Of a stretch of 7,320 bases of DNA, positions 1 to 7,201 are shown piece after piece. The stretch is from the NCBI GenBank assembly GCA_031279915.1, contig JAITHO010000135.1, forward strand, positions 1-7,320. The letters are read 5' to 3'. The notes below the pieces were generated by a model that was given only the letters and a program-made list of their open reading frames with translations, did not search any database and was not told the DNA's origin. The position numbers were made by a program, and so were the translations under genes. Each line of letters opens with the position of its first letter. The first letter of the stretch is position 1. Origin of the DNA: Tannerellaceae bacterium. GTDB taxonomy: Bacteria > Bacteroidota > Bacteroidia > Bacteroidales > Tannerellaceae.

Positions 1-11
1 GTTATTTCGGC

Positions 12-214
12 CCTGCAAATGCTGGAAGGAAAAAACGTTTGATTTTTCCGTCCAGCAATTGATTTTAGAAAAAAAACAAGTGTGTTTTCCGCCCAGCAAA
101 ATTTTTGAAGGAAAAAACATTTGTGATCGGCATCCAGCAGATTTTAGACGAAAAAAACGTTTTTCATCGAGATTCAGCAAATTATTTTTGAAGAAATAAA
201 TTTCATATTGGCGC
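12..214. repeat. Degenerate tandem array of 40-41 bp units with A-tracts (about five copies)
   Basis: Units begin at about 12, 52, 93, 134 and 174, so the spacing is 40, 41, 41 and 40 bp. Each starts with a CCAGCA-like box (CCTGCA, CCAGCA, CCAGCA, CCAGCA, TCAGCA). An AT-rich stretch follows, then an A-tract of about 6-8 bases often ending in C, then a T-rich and GC-containing tail. A weaker sixth start (ATGGCA plus A9) lies at 215. Copies are diverged but the spacing is strict. Unit length is close to four DNA helical turns, so the A-tracts fall on roughly one face and the segment may be intrinsically curved. No continuous reading frame is evident. Function is unknown; an upstream regulatory or architectural role, or a decayed intergenic repeat, are both possible. 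Confidence 0.75.
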
Positions 215-365
215 ATGGCAAAAAAAAATCAGGCATTTTGAGCTTGTGCAAGCAACTTTCGCTTTGCCGTACAGGCTTTGCCGACAATGATTTAGCCCAT
301 CACGCTCAGCGCCTTCCGCCTCCTTATGAATTTTTAGGTTTGACTCTGGCAGCGCTCAAGCTTTA
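215..365. other. Intergenic stretch without a recognisable gene
   Basis: I see no gene or RNA here. The only local structure is a short direct repeat, GCTTTGCCG at 261-269 and 275-283. A CAGCGCTC string at 350-357 also occurs in the right-hand repeat array (7241-7248); this may be chance. The region separates the tandem array from the kinase promoter. Confidence 0.5.
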
Positions 366-396
366 TTTGCTCTCTTCTGAAAAATAAATACATTTG
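366..396 (+). promoter_or_regulatory. Bacteroidota-type promoter for the hybrid kinase gene
   Basis: TTTG at 366-369, a 19-nt spacer, then TACATTTG at 389-396. This matches the established Bacteroidota housekeeping pattern (a -33 TTTG/TTG element and a -7 TAnnTTTG element about 19-20 nt apart) with no mismatch. Transcription should begin a few bases downstream, near 402-406, giving a leader of about 65-70 nt before the ATG at 472. Confidence 0.8.
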
Positions 397-471
397 CCCA
401 ATATGCTATTTGAAGTTTCCACAACACTTAAATAAATATCATGAAATAATGATGCGTCCCAACACATAAAT

Positions 472-2952
472 ATGATTCAGACAACAAATAAAGAACATGT
501 CAAAAGATGGGTAGTGGCCGGATATGCAGCTATTATTACCATTATTGCCGTCACAATGGGCTATGTTGCGGGCTTATTGTGGCGTATGCCTCACGAGGAA
601 AGCCGATCGCACGAACCGCTGGCGAAAGCCAAGATGGTTTCGAGCATGATTTTAATGCTTTATGAGTCAGAGGCTCAAACGCTTTCTGCCGTAGCCTTGG
701 GCGATGTCGGCGAGCTAACAACTGCGTACAACAAAGTGTTCGGCGAGGTGACAGAGCAATTGAGCGACCTGCGCATCCTCATGGCCGATACAGCCTCGCG
801 CGGCAGAATTGACGAAATAGAATCGCTTCTGAAACAAAAACGGGAGAACACTTACAGACTGATCAACAGTGTTTTGGAACGCGAGAAACTTTTGGCAATA
901 TCTTTCGAGGAAGAGATGAACGAAAAACGTAAAACCATCAAGATTCCCGAAGTACAGATCACAAACGAGCGCCAAACAACCGATACTTTCATCGTGCAAC
1001 GCGCTTCAAAGGGCTTTTTCAAACGCTTGGCCGAGGCCTTTGTTCCTGTAAAAGTCGACACCGCGATGCGCACCAATACCACGAGCACGCAGCAGGTTGA
1101 CTCCTTGCTTACGGAGTACGATCCGAATTTGGCAATAGCCGAAGCTCTCATTAATCTCCAGAGAACCATTATTGTACGAAAAGAAAAGGCGAACCTCAAA
1201 TTGATGCGCGAGGCCCAAGAATTGCTTCGCAATAATCAGATGATTACCGCTCGAATCAACATTTTGCTTGGCGATATTAAATACGAGGAAACTCAAGAGG
1301 CGTCGACGCTTGAAGCCGATTTGCGCGTATTTGTTAACAGAAGCATGAGAGAACTTGGCATAATTGCCGGAATCGCCCTCCTGATAATACTGGTTTTTCT
1401 ATTCATAATTCTCAGAGAGATCGGTAAAGCCCGCGAATTGCGCCGGCGGCTTGAAATGGCGAGGCAACAAACTGAAAATCTGTTGCTCAGCCGCGAGAAA
1501 CTCATGTTGATGATCAGTCATGACATCCGTGCGCCGCTTTCGTCGATTCTCAGTTCGGTGGAGCTGCTGCGCCGGAACGTTTTGAGCGTCGAACAAGAGG
1601 AATGTATAGAAAACATGGCCGTGGCGGCAAGGCACACTCTTTTGCTTGTCAACGATTTGCTCGATTTCCATCGCCTCGAATCGGGGAAAATGGAAATCCA
1701 GCTCCAGCCATTTGCAATCCCTATCCTGATGGAGGAAATTTACGCGAGATTCAAGCCGCTTAGCGATGCCAAAGGACTGAATCTTAAGCTCGATATTGAC
1801 AGCATAACCGACGCCCGATTCTTCATCGGCGACCACATGCGAATCAGCCAGGCAATAGGCAATCTGATGTCGAACGCAATAAAGTTCACGCTCTGCGGAA
1901 AAGTCGATCTACGCGCAGCCATAGAACCCACTGCTGAAGCGGGTCGTATCATGCTGATCGTATCAGTTATCGACGAAGGCCCAGGAATTGCAAAGGCCGA
2001 GCAAGAGAAAATATACCACGAATTTGCCCGTCTCAAAGGGAGCGAATCAACAGAAGGCTTTGGCCTTGGCCTGTCGATAGCCACACGTTTGGTGAAGCTG
2101 ATGAACGGCGAAATTCTTCTGGAAAGCGAGCAGGGCGAAGGATGCAATTTCACGGTGAAAATTCCCTTAGAGCCAGCGAACTCCGAATCGCAAAAGGCCA
2201 TAGCATCCAATCTTAAAGGCCGCAACCTTAATTGTCTGGTGATTGACGACGATGCTATTCAACTCAAGCATTCCGAATCGCTCCTGAAGCATAATCATAT
2301 CAATGTGATCGCCTGTTCCGACCCCTACAAGGCTATCAATCTGCTCAGCCTGGCATCGTTCGACGTAATACTTACCGATATCCAAATGCCTGGCATCGAT
2401 GGGCATGCCCTTCTTGCAAAAATCCGTTCATCGGAGATTCCGGGAGCGAAAAACATCAAAGTCGTGGCCCTTTCATCGGGGAATACCGTAGGGCGCGACG
2501 AGTTTGTGCGAGAAGGATTTGCCGGATTCTTTAGCAAGCCGCTTAGGATCGAACCTCTGCTGATGCTGCTCCACGAACTTTTTCCGTCGATGCAGGTCGA
2601 TGCCGAAACCGAACAAGCGATCGACTTGCAATCCCTAACCTCCTACGCAAGCAATGAGGAAGAAGTAAAAAGCATATTGAAGATGTTTGCCGAAGAGACA
2701 GTAAAAAATGTCGATGCGCTCCGCAAAGCCTTAAAATCAAAAGATCGCATGCTCGCCGCACGAACTGCTCACAAACTTCTTCCAACGCTTGCCATGATAA
2801 AAGCGAACGAACTCGTCGGCCTTCTAACGATCCTCGAACAAAATCCGCACATGCCCGCAAAACCCTGGCAAGACACTGTTGAACAGTGCATCCAAGGCAT
2901 CCTTGCTGTTGTCGAGCGTGTAAAGTTGCATAGAGAATCCTCCCCAATGTAG
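472..2952 (+). CDS. Membrane-bound tripartite hybrid sensor histidine kinase (HisKA-HATPase-REC-HPt)
   Basis: An 826-residue sensor kinase that would autophosphorylate and pass phosphate His-Asp-His within one chain. TM1 spans about 13-36, a mostly helical periplasmic region 37-293, and TM2 295-316. HisKA carries the phosphoacceptor His350 in SHDIRAP. The HATPase domain (about 452-566) has an N-box with Asn468 (NLMSNAIKFT), a G1 box DEGPGI (501-506) and a G2 box GFGLGLSI. The receiver (about 586-704) has the acidic triad 592-594, phosphoacceptor Asp636 (LTDIQMPG), Ser668 and Lys689. The C-terminal HPt (about 715-820) has His767 in AHKLLP. All catalytic residues look intact. The sensor has no domain I can name, but FFKRLAEAF (182-190) and the overall layout recall, from memory, Bacteroidota kinases of the RteA type. 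It lacks a DNA-binding output domain, and no partner regulator lies in the window. The ATG at 472 is chosen because it is the first in-frame start before TM1; the leader is A-rich without a Shine-Dalgarno sequence, as is usual in this phylum. Signal and target are unknown. Confidence 0.95.
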   Translation: MIQTTNKEHVKRWVVAGYAAIITIIAVTMGYVAGLLWRMPHEESRSHEPLAKAKMVSSMILMLYESEAQTLSAVALGDVGELTTAYNKVFGEVTEQLSDLRILMADTASRGRIDEIESLLKQKRENTYRLINSVLEREKLLAISFEEEMNEKRKTIKIPEVQITNERQTTDTFIVQRASKGFFKRLAEAFVPVKVDTAMRTNTTSTQQVDSLLTEYDPNLAIAEALINLQRTIIVRKEKANLKLMREAQELLRNNQMITARINILLGDIKYEETQEASTLEADLRVFVNRSMRELGIIAGIALLIILVFLFIILREIGKARELRRRLEMARQQTENLLLSREKLMLMISHDIRAPLSSILSSVELLRRNVLSVEQEECIENMAVAARHTLLLVNDLLDFHRLESGKMEIQLQPFAIPILMEEIYARFKPLSDAKGLNLKLDIDSITDARFFIGDHMRISQAIGNLMSNAIKFTLCGKVDLRAAIEPTAEAGRIMLIVSVIDEGPGIAKAEQEKIYHEFARLKGSESTEGFGLGLSIATRLVKLMNGEILLESEQGEGCNFTVKIPLEPANSESQKAIASNLKGRNLNCLVIDDDAIQLKHSESLLKHNHINVIACSDPYKAINLLSLASFDVILTDIQMPGIDGHALLAKIRSSEIPGAKNIKVVALSSGNTVGRDEFVREGFAGFFSKPLRIEPLLMLLHELFPSMQVDAETEQAIDLQSLTSYASNEEEVKSILKMFAEETVKNVDALRKALKSKDRMLAARTAHKLLPTLAMIKANELVGLLTILEQNPHMPAKPWQDTVEQCIQGILAVVERVKLHRESSPM

Positions 2953-2975
2953 AATTATTCCCCACAGCAAAGAGT

Positions 2976-3043
2976 GCGCGAGGCTGGAATCTACTTTCAT
3001 ATCATCTTGATATTAACAGCAGTAGATTAATCCTGGCACGCGC
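2976..3043 (+). other. Long imperfect stem-loop in the kinase 3' untranslated region
   Basis: Nested inverted repeats share one axis. GCGCG (2976-2980) can pair with CGCGC (3039-3043), AATCTACT (2988-2995) with AGTAGATT (3021-3028), and ATATCA (2999-3004) with TGATAT (3008-3013) around a three-base loop; GG at 2982-2983 could also pair with CC at 3032-3033. It starts 24 nt after the kinase stop codon. No T-tract follows, so it is not a standard terminator. It may be a stabilising 3' UTR structure, part of a small RNA ending at the terminator near 3198, or a DNA palindrome. The pairing is visible in the sequence; any function is inference. Confidence 0.5.
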
Positions 3044-3162
3044 TAAGACTTTGGTACGCTATTCTCATATTAGTAGGCATGTATTTCTACATTTAACCGT
3101 TTGAACGAAACCTTTATTAGATTAAAAAAGCGTCACATGATTTTTAGAATTCGATTATTTAG
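3044..3162. other. AT-rich spacer before the terminator, no gene seen
   Basis: Only very short open frames occur. I find no convincing coding sequence, tRNA or complete Bacteroidota promoter. This is probably the distal 3' untranslated region of the kinase transcript. Confidence 0.4.
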
Positions 3163-3198
3163 AAAGGCTGTCTCTGTTGAAGAGACAGCCTTTTTTTT
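3163..3198 (+). terminator. Intrinsic terminator of the hybrid kinase transcript
   Basis: A 13-bp perfect stem (3163-3175 with 3181-3193), whose core is GGCTGTCTCT pairing with AGAGACAGCC, closes a five-base GTTGA loop. It runs into eight T residues at 3191-3198. It lies about 210 nt after the kinase stop codon and on the plus strand has the classic GC-stem plus U-tract form. Confidence 0.92.
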
Positions 3199-3240
3199 CG
3201 GTGCGCCGAGCATGGCATAGCACGGCACACCGAAAAAAAA
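3191..3240. repeat. 50-bp imperfect palindrome linking the two terminators
   Basis: Eight T (3191-3198) followed by CGGTG, one mismatch, GCCG, one mismatch and GC pairs with the mirror arm ending in eight A (3233-3240), around an eight-base centre (3212-3219). In the minus-strand RNA the C3204/A3227 mismatch becomes a G-U wobble, so that transcript folds slightly better. Both terminator U-tracts form the outer base pairs of this third hairpin. It could block read-through from either side. Confidence 0.8.
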
Positions 3241-3270
3241 GCCTCTGCTCTAAATGAATAGTGCAGAGGC
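3233..3270 (-). terminator. Intrinsic terminator of the ABC transporter-lipoprotein operon
   Basis: Read on the minus strand, GCCTCTGC (3270-3263) pairs with GCAGAGGC (3248-3241) across a 14-base loop and is followed directly by eight U residues (3240-3233). It lies 60 nt after the lipoprotein stop codon. Confidence 0.88.
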
Positions 3271-3330
3271 AGAGAGAGAATCTAATACACAACTTAACCT
3301 AATCAATCACATATCTAATTGATAGATGTT

Positions 3331-4149
3331 TTACTTCAGCAATTGATCTCTGATTCCTATAATTTCGGCATTTGCTTTGCGAGCTGCGTCGACTGACGTT
3401 AGCTTGTCGGGCAGCGGCGTGAGGGTTTCGCTCAGGGTTTTCAATTCCGGATAATAGGCTGATAGGTCGTCGACGATCTCGCCTAATATTCCGAATCGTT
3501 TCAACATATTATTCGATAAGGTTTCCACATAAGTTATGTCTCCTTTCACAACTAGCGTGGGATTAGCATAGAGATATGCGTTCTCAACGGCCATGCCTCC
3601 AAGCAGTTCGACGGCCACGTTGATCTTGTCGTTTGCAGCGAGGGCGTTGATGACGGCTTCTTCTTGGGCTCTCAGCATTCCGCGGATTTCTTCTTTGTTG
3701 GCTGGCATCGGAGTTGCCTTAAGGGTATTCAGTATGAAAGTGATGTCGAGGTCGGAGGTGAGTTTGGCCAAGACGCCTTCTATTGTTGTTAGCGGCTGTT
3801 GTAACACTCTCAGAACGTTGTAGTCGGCAATGTAAACGCCCAGGGCTCGAGCTTTTTGCGAGGCGGTCGTAAGTTCGGCTGCTTTTGAGGGCGCGAGCAT
3901 GTATGAAAGATTGCCGACAGCGATTTCTATTTCTCCGGCGGCGATCCGTTGCGGAATATCTGAGGCTGGGAGGTCGGTCAGCAGCGAAATTGTTTCCTGC
4001 TTGATTTCTTCGGTCAACACGCTTTTGGAGATGATTCCTGCGTTGGCGGCGGCTGCGTCTTGTGCGGCATCGCTTGCTTTTTTGCCGCCGCATGAGGCTA
4101 AGCCTAATGAAATTGCTGCTGTTAGAATGATTACATAACTCTTTTTCAT
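3331..4149 (-). CDS. Predicted lipoprotein cotranscribed with the ABC transporter
   Basis: A 272-residue exported lipoprotein of unknown function. It starts MKKS, followed by a hydrophobic stretch (about 5-18) and a lipobox LASC, so Cys20 would become the lipidated N-terminus after signal peptidase II cleavage. An Ala-rich linker (about 25-38) leads to a body that looks mainly alpha-helical, with no other membrane span. I recognise no enzymatic motif. The residues after Cys20 (GGKKAS) are not acidic, unlike the Bacteroidota surface-export signal, so a periplasm-facing location is favoured. The start is supported by the signal peptide and by purine-rich AAAGAGA ending about 8 nt upstream. The gene begins 37 nt after the ABC transporter stop codon and has its own downstream terminator, so it is the last gene of a two-gene operon. 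It probably serves the transporter as a periplasmic partner, but that is inferred from position only. Confidence 0.88.
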   Translation of the reverse strand: MKKSYVIILTAAISLGLASCGGKKASDAAQDAAAANAGIISKSVLTEEIKQETISLLTDLPASDIPQRIAAGEIEIAVGNLSYMLAPSKAAELTTASQKARALGVYIADYNVLRVLQQPLTTIEGVLAKLTSDLDITFILNTLKATPMPANKEEIRGMLRAQEEAVINALAANDKINVAVELLGGMAVENAYLYANPTLVVKGDITYVETLSNNMLKRFGILGEIVDDLSAYYPELKTLSETLTPLPDKLTSVDAARKANAEIIGIRDQLLK

Positions 4150-4186
4150 AAAATTCGTCTCTTTAAATTGTTTTATTGGTTTTTTA

Positions 4187-7099
4187 TTAGTGATTATTTT
4201 GTTGTCGGAGATACCTTTCCGGAAGCTCTGCGAAGATAATTATTATTGCGAGTATTGCAAAAAAAGATAGAACCGCCAGATTGAATCCGAAGGTATCGTA
4301 CGTGCGGCTGCCCAGGCGTTTTGCATGGCTGTAAAAGGGAGCGCGTCCGTATTGGTTTTCGGGCTCAAAGTAAACGGGGGCGATGCAGGGATAGAGGCGG
4401 GAGTTGGTTTGCCGGAAGAGGCGATCGTCGCGTCCGGTCAGTAGGGCTTCGAGGGCTTCGTTGTGCGATGTGTGCATAAGGTGGGCGAATTGGAGGGGGC
4501 TTATGGAATCGACGATCTGGCTGCGGATTTTGTTGAGGAATGAAACGTAGTTGTGCGACCGAATGCGCAGCGCCGAGTCGGCTTTGTCCAAGAAAATTGT
4601 TCGGCTTGTTGCCTTGCTTGGAGGATCAATGCGTGCTGCTCGGGCAATCAACGGCAATTCGGCTTCTACTATTTTCGCTGATGCGCTGCTAGGGTCGTTG
4701 GCTGTTATGAGGGAGCGGAGCTGGGGAATATGTACATCCTTATAGTATTGGGCGAGGAACTTTTCTTTATCCGGAGCGAAGAAGATGCGATTATATGCAT
4801 TGCCGCTAAACTGCTCTACGGTGAGGGCTTCGAAGGCCCAGCGCGAGGGAATGATCTCGGCGATGAGGGGCACCAGATTGTTGCTCTGCTTCCCTGTTTT
4901 CAAGTCTTCAAAAGGAATAACAAGTCCGCACAAAAGTATTTGTGGAATGAGCAATAGCGGAATGCTTATGTATATTGACACCACCGAATTTAGCGTTTGC
5001 GATAGCCACAGGCCCGTCAGGTTTGCAAGGAAGGTCGTAATCCAAAGGGCTGCCCACCAGCGCAGGAACATATCGCTTCCGACCTCGATTATTCCGTTGC
5101 CTACGCACACGAACATCAGCGTTTGCAGTCCCGACAGAGCCAGCAGGCAGGCCATCTTCGAGGCCAAATAGCTTCGGCGACTAAGACGCAGGAATCGCTC
5201 GCGCTTCAGGATCGTGCGATCGCGAATAATTTCCTCGGCGCTAATGCTCATTCCTATGAATGTGACTACGATTACCGACATGAAAATGTACGACAGGAAG
5301 TGCTTGTTTCCGTAAAGCGTATAAGCTCCATCTTCGCCGAACTTGGTTAGCCAGGCTACGATCAGAGCGAGCAGCGGAGCTTCGAGCAGGGCTATCAGTA
5401 TGAATTGAGTGTTCGTAAGTTTGGTTTGGATGTTCCTGGATGCGAAGATGAGGAATTGCTTCAGGGGCGAGGGACGTTTCTGCCGGTTGGTCGGGAGCGG
5501 CTCGCTATGGATCTCATCAAAAGCGGGTCGGGCGGCTACATATTTCTCGTGCCACTCGGCTGGCGAGTACATGCGAATGTTGGTTTGCTTGCCGGAATCG
5601 TCAATCACCTTCGAATCTATAATATTAAGGATAAGCTCCGGATTAACGTTGCCGCAGGCTTCGCATACGCTTATGTTCTGGTCTGTGTACCGGGCGGCTT
5701 GTTTGAACCAGGTGACGGCCTCGATGGGGTTGCCGTCGTAGATGGGGTATCCGCCCTTATCGAGTAGCCAAAGGCGGTCGAACATCTTGTAGATCTCGGA
5801 TGAAGGCTGGTGAATGTTTACAATTATCAGTCGCCCTTTATGCGTTTGTTCCTTCAGGAGCATCATCAATTTTTCGGAATCTGTTGACGAAAGTCCCGAC
5901 GTAGGTTCGTCGAGGAAGAGTATCGACGGCTCTCGGATTAGCTCCAGGGCAATGTTTAGTCGCTTGCGCTGTCCGCCGCTAATGGTTTTGCTGATGGGCG
6001 ATCCAACCTGGAGATGGGCGATATCCGACAGCTCAAGCTCGGCCAGCGTTCGGTCGACAATGCCTGCGATCTCTTTCCGCGACAGTCCGTCGAAGCAGAA
6101 TCGTGCCGTATACCAAAGGTTTTTGTAAACCGTAAGCTCCTCCACCAGCAGATCGTCTTGCGGAACAAAGCCTATCAGGCGCTGGGCTTCGACAGACGCA
6201 ATCGACTGTCCGTTGACCGTTATCGAACCGCCGGCCGGGCTCAGACTGCCGTTCAGCAGCGATAGCAGGGTAGACTTTCCGACCCCGCTTCCGCCCATTA
6301 TTGCAACGAGCTGCCCCGACTCCAGGTCGAACGAAAAGTTATGGATTCCAGGCGCGCCGGCTCCCGGAAAGCTAAATTCAATGTCGCGCCCCGAGAGCCG
6401 AACCGACTCGTTGCGCCTGTCTTGGTTGAATACCGCCTGTACATTACTAAAGTATATAGGCAAGAACCTTGGCCCTTTCACAACACTGCTATGCTGCCAA
6501 CTGTAAAAGATGCCGGGCGAAACGGGAAGGTCGTTCATATAAACGATGCCGCTCCCGCGATACGCAAACAGGTATCGATCGAATCGACTTATATACCACA
6601 CCAGTATACATCCTTCCATTCCTTCACGGCGGATGAAGCAAGTAGATTCGTGAGTTTCATCACCGCTAATTGTTAAAATCGAGGGCGAGTTTTTTCCTGA
6701 AACGAAGGCGATAGCGTCGGTGAATATATCATCGGATACCTGAAAAATCTCAGATATATTACGGAACATTCCGAGATGGCTTTCAAATTCGCCGCTATTG
6801 TTGTAAGCAAATTCCAGGAATCTAACTAACTGCAGGAGCTGCTCCTCGTGCGTTAGCTTCGCCTTCATCTGCTTGCAAATATTGTTAACAACGTGCTCTT
6901 TGTTGATTGCATAAAGCGAATCGTCGTAAAGACTGCGGAGCTCGTTGTACAATTCAATGTATTCTTTGTGAGAGCGAACGCCGAAATGGCTATAAAGATA
7001 GGAGCGGACGGCCTCCTCGGCCTCCTTCTTCTCAATTTTTACTATGGAAGCAAAAATTGCGAAAAGATTAAGTAATCCATTTAGAATGATTTCGTTCAT
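4187..7099 (-). CDS. ABCG-type ABC transporter: N-terminal soluble region, NBD, permease domain
   Basis: A 970-residue fused ABC half-transporter of the inner membrane. The frame is open for 60 codons upstream, but those lie in repeat and promoter DNA, so the ATG at 7099 (MNEIILNGLL) is chosen. Residues 1-135 are helical and faintly TerB-like. Residues 150-225 look beta-rich, perhaps FHA-like. The nucleotide-binding domain (about 230-460) has Walker A GGSGVGKST (269-277), Q-loop Gln314, signature ISGGQRKR (373-380), Walker B ILFLDEPT (Asp397, Glu398) and His430 in NIHQPSSE; the ATPase looks intact. A linker holds CEACGNVNPE (479-488). Membrane spans fall at about 565-585, 603-620, 648-668, 682-701, 706-728 and 938-957. 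The NBD-before-TMD order is that of ABCG/ABC2 exporters. About 200 residues between TM5 and TM6 (729-937) form an unusually large, probably extracytoplasmic domain. I recall similar ~1000-residue proteins in Bacteroides, without a named substrate. The lipoprotein gene follows 37 nt downstream. Confidence 0.93.
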   Translation of the reverse strand: MNEIILNGLLNLFAIFASIVKIEKKEAEEAVRSYLYSHFGVRSHKEYIELYNELRSLYDDSLYAINKEHVVNNICKQMKAKLTHEEQLLQLVRFLEFAYNNSGEFESHLGMFRNISEIFQVSDDIFTDAIAFVSGKNSPSILTISGDETHESTCFIRREGMEGCILVWYISRFDRYLFAYRGSGIVYMNDLPVSPGIFYSWQHSSVVKGPRFLPIYFSNVQAVFNQDRRNESVRLSGRDIEFSFPGAGAPGIHNFSFDLESGQLVAIMGGSGVGKSTLLSLLNGSLSPAGGSITVNGQSIASVEAQRLIGFVPQDDLLVEELTVYKNLWYTARFCFDGLSRKEIAGIVDRTLAELELSDIAHLQVGSPISKTISGGQRKRLNIALELIREPSILFLDEPTSGLSSTDSEKLMMLLKEQTHKGRLIIVNIHQPSSEIYKMFDRLWLLDKGGYPIYDGNPIEAVTWFKQAARYTDQNISVCEACGNVNPELILNIIDSKVIDDSGKQTNIRMYSPAEWHEKYVAARPAFDEIHSEPLPTNRQKRPSPLKQFLIFASRNIQTKLTNTQFILIALLEAPLLALIVAWLTKFGEDGAYTLYGNKHFLSYIFMSVIVVTFIGMSISAEEIIRDRTILKRERFLRLSRRSYLASKMACLLALSGLQTLMFVCVGNGIIEVGSDMFLRWWAALWITTFLANLTGLWLSQTLNSVVSIYISIPLLLIPQILLCGLVIPFEDLKTGKQSNNLVPLIAEIIPSRWAFEALTVEQFSGNAYNRIFFAPDKEKFLAQYYKDVHIPQLRSLITANDPSSASAKIVEAELPLIARAARIDPPSKATSRTIFLDKADSALRIRSHNYVSFLNKIRSQIVDSISPLQFAHLMHTSHNEALEALLTGRDDRLFRQTNSRLYPCIAPVYFEPENQYGRAPFYSHAKRLGSRTYDTFGFNLAVLSFFAILAIIIIFAELPERYLRQQNNH

Positions 7100-7129
7100 C
7101 GTCTTTAATCGCTGTATACATGTTCGCGG

Positions 7130-7137
7130 CAAAGCTA
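7130..7137 (-). promoter_or_regulatory. Candidate -7 promoter element (TAnnTTTG) for the ABC-lipoprotein operon
   Basis: On the minus strand TAGCTTTG (7137-7130) fits the Bacteroidota -7 consensus and would place the transcript start about 25 nt before the ATG at 7099. No good TTTG lies 19-20 nt upstream, so support comes from the -7 box and position alone. The ribosome-binding region is weak (AAAGA about 3 nt from the ATG). Confidence 0.5.
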
Positions 7138-7201
7138 ATAAAAAACAATTGCTAATGCGGAATAACAGCCGGATTCTATGCAGGGCAAACGCCTCTAAAA
7201 T

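Noticed and set aside
12..214. CRISPR array
   Set aside because: The whole 41-bp unit is repeated and diverged. There are no identical repeats separated by unique spacers, and no cas genes are present.
3137..3220. 27-codon ORF (starts MIFRIRLF)
   Set aside because: It runs straight through the terminator stem and into the palindrome, and has no ribosome-binding site.
3593..4138. Plus-strand ORFs opposite the lipoprotein
   Set aside because: They are antisense shadows of a clear signal-peptide-bearing gene, with no own start signals or recognisable domains.
5405..5767. Plus-strand ORFs of 110-120 codons opposite the ABC gene
   Set aside because: They lie fully inside a strongly supported gene on the other strand and have no coherent domain.
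7068..7121. 17-codon upstream ORF (starts MYTAIKDD) overlapping the ABC start on the minus strand
   Set aside because: It could be a translational coupling leader, but it is short and has no supporting motif; chance is more likely.
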